This document shows, one piece after another, positions 53,799 through 64,000 of a DNA stretch of 64,000 nucleotides; positions within the stretch are counted from its first letter, which is position 1, and every line of letters starts with the position of its first letter. The translations under genes were made by a program, and so were the position numbers. The stretch is from Nemophila menziesii (Eukaryota; Streptophyta; Magnoliopsida; Boraginales; Hydrophyllaceae), in the NCBI GenBank assembly GCA_029959085.1, contig JARWIR010000002.1, forward strand, positions 63,604,154 to 63,668,153, in the 5' to 3' direction. The notes under the pieces are model-generated. The model made no database searches. It was not told where the DNA came from and was given only the letters and a program-made list of their open reading frames with translations.

Positions 53799-55200
53799 TG
53801 ATGTCTCCCTTCTTGTGAAAAATAAATCACATTGTGAGACATATTTTTATGTTCTTTTTTGTGTTCAGCTGAGGGATTTTCCCTATCATTTGATATAATC
53901 TCAGTTCTTGCCTTGTTTTGGGTAGTTGTCACCTTTATAGCTATTTGCGTGTAATTTGTTTGTTAAATGTGAAGCTTTTAGGTACATGAATGATATAAGA
54001 TGCCAAAACATGGAGCAAAATTTGAGTAAAGAAGATCAAAGCAGGAAACCAAGAGTAAAGAGCGAAAGAAATCGTTTTTAGAAAGTGAAAGAGTTGTTAG
54101 CTAGAATTAGAAAGTGTATTTTTAGATGCCATGCGAGATTGACGAACAATTTGTCTGAGCCCTTTAAGATTCATAAGGGCTCTGAATCATGGTTGTGTGG
54201 CAACTGAGATCTCTCAATTCGGAGTTGTAACGAAGAAGTTATGTATTCTGATATTGGCGTGACTTGAACCTGAAACCTCTTGGTGTAAATCGAATTTGCG
54301 ATGGGCTAGGTCGTATTAATGAGTCCAAGGCCCACCCACACAAATTAAAACCTATAAATGCCAACTCACAACAGTTTTAAACTATCTTTTGGCCACCGTA
54401 GCTTATTTCTAGAGAAGAAAGTCAACTACAGAATTAGTCACTATGGAGGTTCACTGCAACGCGTCTATGCTTCTCCATCTCCAAATATTTTTGGTAATTT
54501 AGTATTACTTTTAATTTGCCTATGAACTATTGCTAAACTATTTCATTCGAAAGATTGTATTATGCTTGATTATTACATTTTTGTTTAGGATTTTATACTT
54601 GTAAGAACAAATTGATTATTGTTTTGCTTTTAGTTGCATTTTGGATATATTATAGTTGATTGAATTGGGTTTTAATTTATATTTCCATTATTGTATTCGT
54701 GATTTAAATACTTATATGCTTCTGGCCAAAGTAGATGGAGTCGTTGTAATCTTACGCACACCCGGACGGGGGGAAGGATTATTGAACAAGGATATAAATA
54801 CGTAGTTCCCTTTAGTGGACTTCATTGGCACGCTAGGAAGTCATTAGGGTAAAATGAACTTAACCTATCTGAAAGCCAAGAGACTAGTAAGGTATAGAGT
54901 TAGGTTTGCCCTTGTGGAAACTTAATTAACATATATAGATTCTTATTAATATCTTATTCATATAAACGCATTTCAATAAGATAGATTCTTACTAAACATC
55001 CTTAGCTATTATCTTTTGTGCATAATTTAGTTTAATAAATTTAGAAAATAACCCTACTTAGAAACCATTAATCGCACTTCATCCCTGCGAACGATAACCC
55101 TACTTATCATTTCTTGTTAACATACGATTCGTACTCTGCAAATTCGATTCCCATAGTATTGTGCTTTACTTTATTTTATTAACGGCAACGACAAAGGTCA
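53799..55200 (+). repeat. LTR of element I
   Basis: The LTR is 1,402 bp, from TGATGTCTCC to AAAGGTCA. The inverted partner GAGACATA is imperfect. The body is diverged from the other families, and its 3' end matches the LTR of J (ACGACAAAGGTCA). Confidence 0.85.
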
Positions 55201-55203
55201 AGA

Positions 55204-55314
55204 TGGTGCCGTTTCCAGGGAGCTATTTGTAGTTATTGTGCTTCCATTTGATTTTAAAATCCCAGCAACTAAACCCTATTCAAGGACCCAAGGTCAGTGG
55301 GCTTCCTTTAAGAT
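55204..55314 (+). promoter_or_regulatory. PBS and truncated leader after the LTR of I
   Basis: TGGTGCCGTTTCCAGGGA (55204-55221) matches the tRNA-Asp complement with three differences. About 90 bases of AT-rich leader follow before the sequence switches to the minus-strand protease of J. Confidence 0.7.
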
Positions 55315-58050
55315 TCAGAGGAGATTAATAGGTGAATTCTTGGTTGGATATTTCTCCTTCGACCTTAAGGTCTCCACAACCTTGGCTGGTTCTTTCTCCG
55401 CATGATCAATGACATCCAAGCAAAAACAATCTCCTGGAGAATCCGGGAACTTCATCGCCTTGAACAAATTGAACTTTTCCTCCTTGTCTAGCACTCTCAA
55501 AATTAATATTCCATTCTCTACATCAATTAGAGTACGCCCAGTGGCTAAGAATGGATGCCCCAAGATGATTGGCACATTCTTATTTGATTCATAGTCAAGA
55601 ATAAGAAAATCATATGGAACTATAAAGTTACATGCCTTGACAAGTACGTCCTTTATCTTTCCTTCTAGGTAGGAGATAGACCTATCCGCCATTTTCAAGA
55701 CCATGGTAGGAGGCTTCACGGTCCCAATCATTATTTTTTCAAACAATGATGTAGGCATGAGATTGATACTCCGACCAAATCGCACAAATCTCTTTGATCA
55801 ACTCTTTACCAATGAGTATAGGAACATTGAAACTCCCAAGATCTTTCAGCGTTAGAGGCAACTTGCTTTGACAAATCCCACTACACTTCTCTAGCAAATC
55901 AAACAATTTCCGTTCCAAGTTTTTGCAATTGTTGTATAGCACATCCTTCATTAATTTCAAATATTTTGGCATACGTTGGATCGCTTCCACAAACGATAAA
56001 TTGATTTTTAATTTCTTCACGATATCCATGAACTTCTTGTACTCTTTATCGTTGTCCTTATTTTGGACACGTGAATGGAATGACAGAGGAGGTCAATTTT
56101 CATTTGCAACTACTTCTTTCTTCTTTTTTACAGGTGCCTTTTCAACATCTTCATTAGTAATTACCGGTTACACCTCTTCAATCCAATCCTCAATATTTGC
56201 CTCATCCAAGATTGGATCTTTAAGTTCTTTATCTTTTGCAACCTTTATAGTTCACTAGGCTTAGGAAGTGATGTATCGACAACCTTTTCACTTCAAAGGT
56301 CGATTGCCTTACGTTCATATTCACCACTTTTCTCACCTTTCTGTAACAACTTGTCTTTATTGTTTGTAATTGGGCCTAATTGTAGCGGGATACATTTTGC
56401 GTTACAATTAGTCATATTTTACTATTAAACATTTAAGTGTAATCTCGCAATCCCTGTGGAAACGAAAATGACGTATTATTTATCGATTACTTAGAACGGC
56501 CCATACACTTGCGGTTAGTCGCTTCTCTTCTTTTTGTGTTGATTTAGGAGTGACCAGATGGTTACCAATCTGGGATACCTGAGTGTCAAGCATTTTCAAT
56601 GTTGCGGAGTGTTTATTCATTCGTTCATTGATGGAATTCTACATCTCTTGATTGGATTTCAAATTCTCCTGTGTCAACGTCATGAAAAAAAGCTCAAAGT
56701 CTGTAAAATAGCATTTGAGGTACCTTCTTGTGGATCTTAGGGAGTGATTTTTGAGAAATACTCCAAATATATGCATCTTGAACTGGCCTTTAGCATCTAT
56801 GGAATTGATTCTGAGGTCTTGGTTGAATATTTTATCTCTGGGGAGTTGGTGATGATTACCTAGATTAGTCGCTCCATTAGGATTTGACAAATTAAACCCT
56901 GGATGATTGCGATTTGGTTGCATATGCACATGAACACCTATATAGTGGTTACCTCGATTAGATATAAACACAACGGGTTCAGGATTGCCTTGACACTCCT
57001 TTAAAATATGACTACTAGCACCACAACTAGAACACCCAAAGGCCTCTTGAATAACTTTTGCTTTTTTTTGTTTACTTTGGAGTCCTTCCTTCACAACCAT
57101 ATCCAATTGCTTCATTTGATTCTCCAATGTGGAGCACTTTGCCTCTAGTGGCGGTATCATTAGCAACATGCAGAATACCTCTATGTTCTTGCGGAACAGG
57201 CCAACTTCTTTCAGTATCAATAATCTTTTGCATTTCTTGTGCGGCCTGAGTAGGACACTATGAAACGAAACCACCACCACCGATATTATCTACTCTTAAA
57301 CTTGAACTACGATATAACCCTTTATAGAGCATCGAGAGCTGCATTAGAGGAGTATACCCATGAAGAGGGCATTTCGTCAATTGTTGTTGAAATCTAGTCC
57401 AAGTCTCCCCTAATGTCTCATCACCATCTTTCACAAAATTGGCAAATTTAACTTGGTCTTTCATCCTCATACTCTATAATATAATCTATAGAAAAAACCT
57501 TGCTTGATGTGAATCCAAATAAGGGATCGTCTCAAATGATTGTCTATCTAGCCACTCACTCGCTCCTCTAGTCAAGAAAAACTAGAACATAAATTAATAC
57601 ATTTGCTCCCTTGTAACGCCTTGGTGATATAGGCATCACATATCTGCGAACTTCTAGATAGCATGAACCGGATCCTGGGGAGAAGATCCACTGTGATTCC
57701 CATAACTTAGGAATTAACTCAAAATAACCCATACCGGGCTTAAAACGTGCAACTTGAATAATTGGAGGGCGAAACCCAAAAGGTTGAACACGGAAAAGCA
57801 CTCCTGGCTAAAGGATTCCTTGCATTTGCTGATTAGCTCCATTTGGTGGATTGGCTCCATTCAAATTCGCTTCTTGTAGAATATTATTTTGAACTCCCTC
57901 AAGTGGATTAGCTCCTAGAGGTGGGTTCAAAGGATTCTCATCGAATACAAAACCAGTTAGATGGTTAAGATTAGCCATTAACTCTTGTGCTTTCTTATCT
58001 TTTTCTCTCTTTCTTTTGTCTCAAAATATCTTATTGGGATCCAAGTTCAT
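55315..58050 (-). pseudogene. Gag and protease of element J (broken)
   Basis: Minus strand. It starts MNLDPNKIF at 58050, with a stop soon after. Gag then shows RVQPFGFRPPIIQVARFKPG, MRMKDQVKFANFVKDGDETL and the zinc knuckle CSSCGASSHILKEC. Protease at 55785-55315 has SINLMPTSLFEKIMIGTV, MADRSISYLEGKIKDVLVKA and NVPIILGHPFLATGRTLIDV. The protease type is that of A and K. Many stops and frameshifts. It breaks at about 55315, where it meets the leader of I head to head. An LTR-like fragment interrupts gag near 56395-56545. Confidence 0.85.
56395..56545 (+). repeat. Possible LTR-end fragment inside J gag
   Basis: Plus-strand text resembles the 3' end of the A and B LTRs: AATCCCTGTGGAAACGAAAA, then ATACACTTGCGGTTAG. 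It lies between two homologous pieces of J gag. No clear ends or target duplication, so origin is uncertain. Confidence 0.45.
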
Positions 58051-58160
58051 ATACCAAGACTTGTAAACCTAGGAAGAGACAAAAACACACAAACAAAATA
58101 AAACGAAAACAAACTAGACACCTCTTCACTAAATTTAAAACTCAAAAATCTAAACAATAA

Positions 58161-58178
58161 TCCCCGGCAGCGGGGCCA
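58161..58178 (-). promoter_or_regulatory. Primer-binding site of J (tRNA-Asp)
   Basis: TCCCCGGCAGCGGGGCCA matches the tRNA-Asp 3' end with two differences and lies next to the J LTR end. Confidence 0.8.
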
Positions 58179-58181
58179 TAT

Positions 58182-58503
58182 TGACCTTTGTCGTCCACTT
58201 TGATATAATATAGTAACAATAACAAGCAAAGTGACTCCGTAGAGTACAGATCAAAGGCAAGGAAGAGTGATAAGTAAAGTTATTGTTCTCCACGAGGATT
58301 ATTAAACTTTTTAATTATGTAATTTTAATTTATTTTTGTATTTATAAAAAATTATTGATCAAAAGGATAACCAAGCGTTTTTTACTACATAAAAAAAAAG
58401 ACAAACATAAAAAAGAAAAAAATGAAACAACAAAAAATTAATTTTTGTAAAACTTGTGATGTTGGTAATTGAACAGTAATAATATATACCACATAAATAT
58501 CAC
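58182..58503 (-). repeat. 5' LTR of J, 3' part only
   Basis: On the minus strand it ends GACGACAAAGGTCA, as in I. Upstream is an AT-rich body. It is cut at 58503 by the insertion of K; the rest should lie beyond the right end of the window. Confidence 0.7.
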
Positions 58504-60064
58504 TGGTGGTCCTTTGTGTGTTCTAAATAAATGCAAATGATAATCGAACCACAACCGCAAGTGTACGGTTGTCCCAAGTAGTATGTATGATAAAACAGAT
58601 TCGTTCCAAGGACGGGATGGTTGACTACAATGCTTATCTATTAATGATTGATGCACTTATGAAAGCAAATAAAAGAAATATATTTGTTTGGTTTTGTTTA
58701 TTAAAGCTACTAAATGAAAGACAAATTATAAATGTAAGTAAAAAGCTAAAACGCAGGTAAAATGATGTAAAACGCAATATGAGAAGTAGTACTTGAGAAC
58801 GCAAGGATCCTCCCAATCTTATTTCCTAACTTATGTTGTTTAAGGGCTAAATCGGTCAATTACAATGGTCGGGATTCTAAATTCCTTATACCCCCGTCAG
58901 GGTGGACTATAAGGCGATCCTAAAGTGTCACTAGTCCCGTCAGGGTAAATATAATCCACCGTTGGATGTTTAAGTTTTATTACCTCATTGGCCCTAGAAT
59001 TAGCTAAGTTCGTCAGAATCAATAGCTTCTATCCTAGATTCGAATAAATGGTTCTGTATTTAAACCCTCCGCTAGGATGATCCAATTGCCACTAATTGGA
59101 ATAGCCTAAATACTAACACCCGTTCCTAGTTCATGACGCTAAAAACAGTAAAATAATCTCAATTTATTGAAAAGAGTAAAAGCCCTAATTTAATTTAATT
59201 CAATAAAAACCCAAATTCAACATTCGTTATTTCATAAAATTAGGATTCACCCATTGTTGGTTCTCAAGCACTATGAATTGTTTAGCTCATATTAAAACGA
59301 AATACTAAATTAAAATAAATGGAATTCATAACTGATTACAAATAAAAGATAAAAGAAACCTAATTTCCGGAATTGGAATGACTGAGAACGGAGCTATAGA
59401 CTCACTCCAGCTCTAGCAGCTTCTTCTTCCTTCCTTCTGTTGCTTCTCTCTGATGTTTTTAATTGTAAAGAATGAATTGTTTGAAAAATAGAAGTCCAGA
59501 CCTCCTTTTATAAGCATAAAAACGGATTAGGGCTTGGACCAGAAAATAAAACACTAATTAAATGTCCAAGCCCAATTTCTAAGCCCAAAATTCCGTAACT
59601 GCTGATACACCTTCACTAAAACGGCTTTTCCCGATGCGTTATAACTCCGATTGACCTCATTCCAGTTGCTAAAGTTCCGTAACTCGATAAGGAATGTTTT
59701 CTCTTCAAAGGTCAGCTGCTAAATCATCGCTTAAGCACCTCGAAATCAGCAATCTATGGCCTGGAAAATGGATTTTCAGCTCTAAAAATAATATCTTCGG
59801 GATTTATCTTCAAGTCTTGACTCTAATTCACGATCTTTGACTTTCTCCTCGGATTCCTCTCCTAGCTAACATCTAAAACCTGTAAACTTTTCACTAAAAA
59901 TACCAATATTACGCGCAAAAGTTTAATAAATTAAAAATGCTAGAAATAAAAAGGAAATTCCGGATTATTGCATATTAAGTCCAAAAGTCTATCAAATTAA
60001 TTAAATAAACACCAAAAATGATGTCTCCCAAGGGTCGAAAATAAGAACAATTAGGGAGACATCA
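58504..60064 (-). repeat. 3' LTR of K (A type)
   Basis: The LTR is 1,561 bp. On the minus strand it runs from TGATGTCTCC at 60064 to ...GACCACCA at 58504. It aligns with 1197-2765 and 9060-10634 throughout, including the U5-side hairpin and the TTATAAAAGGAG promoter region (complement near 59510). Confidence 0.92.
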
Positions 60065-61527
60065 AGACCCCCAACTCAAACCTTTGTCGTCCCGACAAAG
60101 TAAAACAAAACAAAGGGGTAGAAGTAAATGCAAGAGAAAATAGAAGCTAGCAAATAAACCTAAAGCAATTCTTAAGATAAATCTCATATAGCAAACATTA
60201 AAAACTAACATATACATACACTAATCATGCAACATCAAACATAAATAATCTCAATCATAAAATTAAATTCGCAATGCTTGAGGGTTACACTTGTACTCAT
60301 CTCTGTATGATGGCTATAGGGTGGTCATCAATCCTAACTCGCTTTGTACGCTCCACCTAGTATATTCCCTATCAACAGAATTATAAATTCACTATGCACT
60401 TAGGAATCACGAGGTCTTTATGGTTTTAATAATGGCTTAAGGATGGTATGGATGTATATTTGGTAAATTTGAAGTGAGCTTTTGGCTCTCTCCTCACTTA
60501 CCATCAACAATGTCCTCGAGCTTGAGTTTACGCTAAAAAAATGTTCCCACTCACCCATTTGACGCGCCAATGTTGCGTCCCCATGTCAACCCAATAAAAA
60601 CTAAGATGATTTCCAAAAAATATTCCACTTTGCCAGTTTATTTTATTCTTTCTTTCTTTTTATTTTCTTTTTTCCATTTTTCATTTTTTTTTGTACAAGA
60701 TACCCATGACCCTCGTTTTGATGTGAAAGGTCATGTCTCTTATAATATTTTTTCTTTTTCTCTTTTTTTTTTTTTCAAATCCCGGCAAAGGGTTACAAAT
60801 AATAATATCATCTACCTTTTTGTGCCTCAATACAACCACATATAATCCCTTCCCAATATAATTTCCCAAATGTGGACCCTCCACCCTAAACTCAAGCTCG
60901 AGACAAGTCTCAGGGTTGTGATTCAAGTGCGGGTCATTTGGTCATGCCTAATAATCTACAGGATAATGGGCTTATATCGTGGCTACAAAAGAAAAGGCTT
61001 AAGGCTCAAAATTGGGCTAAGACGGATAAAATTATAATAAGGGATAGCAAGCTAAAAGGTTTCAAATGGCTAACAAAGAACTGCCCCTATCATTTTCCTA
61101 AGTACATAGCTTGTCTTTAGTTCATATCTAGGTGGGTTCTCTACTAATTAGGATTTCACGTTCTACACACCAAACATATTCCTTAAGTACAAGCTTACTT
61201 CATTTGCATTGTTCATTAATTTTTCCTATCAATTACCTATGTTCGCATGCAATTGTAAGTGCGTTTTATATCAATCCCTAAAGTCCACTATTTACTATCA
61301 TTGATTCATCAAAAGTATGCTTAAAGGGACATTTAAAATCTTCTATAGTCAAACGCAACTCCGAAAATTATTTTATTGAAAGCAAATAAAACACATAACA
61401 CATAAAACTGGGATGAGGCAACGAACCCCACCCCAAACTCAAAAATGAGTCGTGTCCCCACGACTTGAAAAGACTCAAAGCAATAAAATAATTTACACTA
61501 AATGAGAAGGGAAAGAAAACGTATCTT
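60065..61527 (-). other. PPT, hairpin and conserved 3' block of K
   Basis: The PPT (minus sense GAGTTGGGGGTCT) is followed by a perfect CTTTGTCG-GGA-CGACAAAG hairpin at 60082-60100. The hairpin block is at 60473-60498 and CCCGGCAA at 60781-60788. A poly-T tract is near 60764-60775. No gene. Confidence 0.8.
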
Positions 61528-61903
61528 AACCAGCGCGAGGCTGGTTGTCGGTGTTGCGTCCATGAACTTTATCTCGCGTCTAAACATCGTAAGTTGTGCT
61601 TTGAACAAATAAAGTTCAACTTGTTTGTAACGTTTCCCAAAATAGCGCACCTCGTATCCTGATTCTCTTCCAACACCTTGATTTTCGATTCCAATTCATC
61701 ATCGGATCATTTTCTTCCTCACTTTCAGGTTCCTCAATCACTTTCCTCTTCTTCGGATTAGCCTTAATTTGAACCTCTTCAGTCTTGTGTTTGAAACGTG
61801 AAATAGGAATCTCAATAGCTTGTTCTTGAATAGCACCAAAAGCGTTTCTATTTCTTGGAGAATTCCTTCGATAAGCACACATGAAAACGGTTTTGATAGG
61901 CAT
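61528..61903 (-). pseudogene. Short env-position ORF of K
   Basis: The likely start is ATG at 61903 (MPIKTVFMCAYRRNSPRNRN). It continues through a basic stretch (FKHKTEEVQIKANPKKRKVI) and an acidic EEPESEEEND segment; the frame then drifts (CWKRIRIRGALFWETLQTS, stop 61616), probably by a frameshift. It ends at a 7-bp hairpin (61528-61546). No recognised domain. Confidence 0.5.
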
Positions 61904-62279
61904 CTCTTTCCACCCCAAACTCAAAACTTCAAATAGTGAGAAGCTAAGGCTTAGAACTTTGATGTTTTGAGGCTTAAGACTTGAAGATTATGGTGGAATA
62001 TGAGATGGGTAAAGGCTAATTGATGTGTGGGAAGAGGGAATTGGATTTTATTTGAAGCTTGGATGAAGAACAAGTGGAGAAAAGTGGGAATTGCATGGTG
62101 ATTCGGATAGGAGATGACTTGATTGTATGTTATTGTGGTGGAAGAGGGTAGGATTTGATGATTATGTGGTTGTAGATGATAATTTTCGGAAGATTCTGGG
62201 TTTTGGGAGTGTTTTTGGTGGCTGGTTCGAAGAAAGAGGTAAAAATCTAGGCCTAAAAAGCTGAAAATTGACCTGTCAC

Positions 62280-62710
62280 AGAAGAAACCGGGTACCCGCA
62301 TTTGCAAATGCGGGGCCCCAGTTTCGCGTCACTGTGTCGACGCGAAATTTTTTTTTTTTTTTTTAACCTCAAAACGCAGCCAAGACGCGGGACCCAAAAC
62401 GCGGGGTCAGAGAATTGCCCTTCGAAACCGGGTTCCCGCATTTTCGTCGATGGCGCGAGCCAAGACGCACCAAAACGCAACCTCCCAAGACGCCGGGTCA
62501 GAGATTTGGAAAAGTACAGCTCCGAAACCGGGTACCCGCATTTGCAAATGCGGGGACCCGGTTTGTGTCGATGGCGCGAATCCAAAACGCAGCAAAACGC
62601 AGTGGTGATGCAGCAAAACGCGGGACCCAAGACGCTGGGTCAGAAAGTTAGAATTTTTAGTTTTCGAAACCGGGTACCCGCATTTGCAAATGCGGGGACC
62701 CGGTTTGGCC
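62280..62710 (-). repeat. GC-rich palindromic modules of K (four)
   Basis: The phrase GAAACCGGGTACCCGCATTT followed by GCAAATGCGGGG occurs at about 62285-62315, 62523-62555 and 62664-62703, with a shorter version at 62424-62445. Each can fold on itself (CCGGGTACCCG and GCATTTGCAAATGC are palindromes). Between them, AAAACGCAG and CAAGACGC repeats. The most regular array of its kind in the window. Confidence 0.85.
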
Positions 62711-62939
62711 CCTGGAACACCACAAATTTTTCTTCTATTTTCGCCCTTTCGACCCCAAACTCATGACCTTTTTATCCCTGAAATCATCAAAAACAACTAC
62801 CCTTCCTCATTTCTTAACAAATAACACTAAATTAACGAAAATCAAACTAATTTAAACTACGAAAAATAAAAACTTAGACTAATATACAAGAAATTGGCTT
62901 TTGTTTAACGTCGTTAAGCTCGATGGGTTACCTCATTCT

Positions 62940-64000
62940 TTAGTCATTCACATAACCTCCCCAGCAGTGAGTGAGGTTATCAATATTTGCAACTCGGAAT
63001 TTACAACCCTTAGCTTTTATTCCAACTAACTTATCTGAGATTACCTTAGCAACCACGAATGGTCCTATCCAAGAACTTTTTGATTCACGTACCTTTGGAG
63101 GGGGTTTAGGATTTTTCATAGCTACCTCTTCACCTACTTTGAACCCCTTTTTCTTTCTTTCTTTCTTAGGTTCCTTCGGAACCTTCGTGGCACGTGCTTT
63201 TTCTTTCTTCTTCGCATGATTTAGTTGTGGATTTTTAGGGTATGGAGGAGCTTTAATTGGTGGTTTCTTTCGTAGCTCTTTCTCCTCCACTCCTAAAGTG
63301 TCCACAACATTAATTGGCTCTTTTCTTACCGGTTCCATTACATCTACACGAAAACATTCTTCCTTGAAATCCGGAAACTTCATAGGTCTAAACACATTAA
63401 ACTTCATCTCCTTGTCTTGGATTCTCATAATCATTTCTCCGTTCTCTACATCAATCAAAGTACGCCCCGTGGCTAGGAATGGCCTTCCCAAAATAATAGG
63501 GACATTCCTATCCGCGTCGTAATCAAGTATAATGAAATCAGCGGGAAAAATTAACGTACCTGCCTTAACGAGGACATCTTCGATTCGGCCTTCTGGATGT
63601 GCAAGAGATCGATCCGCCATTTGCAAGACCATAGGAGTGGGTCTTGCTTCAATATTAAGCTTATCAAAGATCGATTTGGGCATAAGATTTATGCTTGCAC
63701 CCAAATCGCATAGCGCTTTACCTTTCCACTCATTACCAATAGATATCGGAATTGTAAAGCTCCCAGGATCAACTAACTTTGGAGGTAATTTACCTTGACA
63801 AATAGCACTACATTCCTCAGGGAGACCAATCATCTCATTATCACAATATGGCCTTTTGTTAGTGAGGGCTCGTTTCAGAAACTTAGCATACTTGGGTACA
63901 TCTCTAATAGCTTCTAACAACGGAATATTTATGCTCAGACCCCTTACCTTGTTAAAGAATTTTTGATATTCAGCCATATCACCCTTCTTTTGAACTCTCG
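62940..64000 (-). CDS. Protease-GPY/F C-terminal part of the K fusion protein (5' end outside window)
   Basis: The frame is open from the window edge to the stop at 62940; the ATG at 63977 is internal, since homologous text continues upstream (RVQKKGD before MAEYQKFFNKVRG). Protease is intact: LPEECSAICQGKLPPK, CDLGASINLMPKSIFDKL with Asp-Leu-Gly kept, MADRSLAHPEGRIEDVLVKA and NVPIILGRPFLATGRTLIDV. Next comes a Lys-rich linker (about 70 residues, NHAKKKEKARATK), then FKVGEEVAMKNPKP and SSWIGPFVVAKVISDKL, ending CWGGYVND. There is no RT or integrase core. The protease is close to that of A, while the C-terminal ending is like C and E. Confidence 0.88.
   Translation of the reverse strand, partial: RVQKKGDMAEYQKFFNKVRGLSINIPLLEAIRDVPKYAKFLKRALTNKRPYCDNEMIGLPEECSAICQGKLPPKLVDPGSFTIPISIGNEWKGKALCDLGASINLMPKSIFDKLNIEARPTPMVLQMADRSLAHPEGRIEDVLVKAGTLIFPADFIILDYDADRNVPIILGRPFLATGRTLIDVENGEMIMRIQDKEMKFNVFRPMKFPDFKEECFRVDVMEPVRKEPINVVDTLGVEEKELRKKPPIKAPPYPKNPQLNHAKKKEKARATKVPKEPKKERKKKGFKVGEEVAMKNPKPPPKVRESKSSWIGPFVVAKVISDKLVGIKAKGCKFRVANIDNLTHCWGGYVND

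Larger units (their letters stand above)
51641..55200 (+). mobile_element. Element I: 3' half and LTR
   Basis: It consists of the 3' part of a plus-strand element (palindromic module, env-position remnant, conserved 3' block, PPT) plus its LTR at 53799-55200. The left end is a break within H gag. The LTR is followed by a PBS and short leader, so it could also be the 5' LTR of a second, truncated copy. No target duplication is visible. Confidence 0.75.
58504..64000 (-). mobile_element. Element K: non-autonomous partner of A, partial
   Basis: K is in minus orientation, with its 3' LTR (58504-60064) of the A type and its interior reaching the window edge. Order on the minus strand: protease with GPY/F module, GC-rich modules, env-position ORF, conserved 3' block, hairpin and PPT, LTR. 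The insertion site is in the J LTR; the left target copy should be ATCAC (58499-58503). RT and the integrase core are missing, as in C and E. Confidence 0.88.

Noticed and set aside
55204..55221. Reading I and J as one normal element
   Set aside because: Orientation of LTR, PBS and gag conflict (plus leader, minus gag), so at least one rearrangement is required.
60764..60776. Poly-T near 60764 as a SINE or LINE tail
   Set aside because: No adjoining RNA polymerase III boxes or ORF, and it lies within the conserved 3' block of K.
62253..62766. Overlapping open frames across the GC-rich modules of K
   Set aside because: Stop codons are rare there because the DNA is GC-rich; the frames follow the palindromic repeats, not a conserved protein.

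Overview
This window is plant nuclear DNA, built almost wholly from nested Ty3/gypsy LTR retrotransposons of the Athila type. I see no host gene, tRNA, rRNA or CRISPR array. The evidence for a flowering plant is: primer-binding sites matching the 3' end of plant tRNA-Asp(GTC); Athila-like Gag, protease, RT, RNase H and integrase; an extra ORF between pol and the 3' LTR; AT-rich DNA; and small Mutator-like insertions. The species cannot be told from the sequence. Such nesting is typical of pericentromeric heterochromatin (inference). Letters A to K are my own labels.

Layout. H (minus strand) is the oldest scaffold and survives as pieces at 28467-28786, 39790-40034 and 49525-51640. B (plus, 23-28457) probably sits in H. 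B holds A (plus, 1197-10634, target duplication GTAAT) and C (minus, 12616-23873, target duplication ACGGT). C's 3' LTR carries a Mutator-like insertion (13513-14876, 9-bp duplication). D (plus, 28787-39789, AACCT/AACGT) and E (minus, 40035-49524, ACAGG) are inserted in H. From 51641 come the 3' half and LTR of I (plus), an inverted gag-protease of J (minus, 55315-58503), and K (minus), which enters J's LTR at 58504 and runs off the right end.

Coding capacity. A and D are gag-pol elements with RT, RNase H and integrase, all broken by stops and frameshifts. C, E, H and K lack RT, RNase H and the integrase core, yet have Gag and protease followed by a C-terminal GPY/F-like module ending in CWGGY. 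In C this is one intact 949-codon frame. K shares its LTR type and protease type with A and looks like A's non-autonomous partner. B encodes no recognisable Gag or Pol, only a coiled-coil protein with two stops, split by C. Most elements also have an env-position ORF with a short Met-Thr start and a coiled-coil tail.

The most interesting signal is non-coding. Elements with diverged LTRs share: a hairpin next to the polypurine tract with three compensatory base-pair changes between families; an identical 26-nt hairpin block in six elements; a second tRNA-Asp-complementary motif about 0.75 kb upstream of the 3' LTR; a 10-bp inverted repeat at the start of each LTR; and GC-rich palindromic modules, repeated three or four times with family-specific sequence at the same place before the env-position ORF. 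Together these suggest an RNA control system shared between autonomous and non-autonomous elements.
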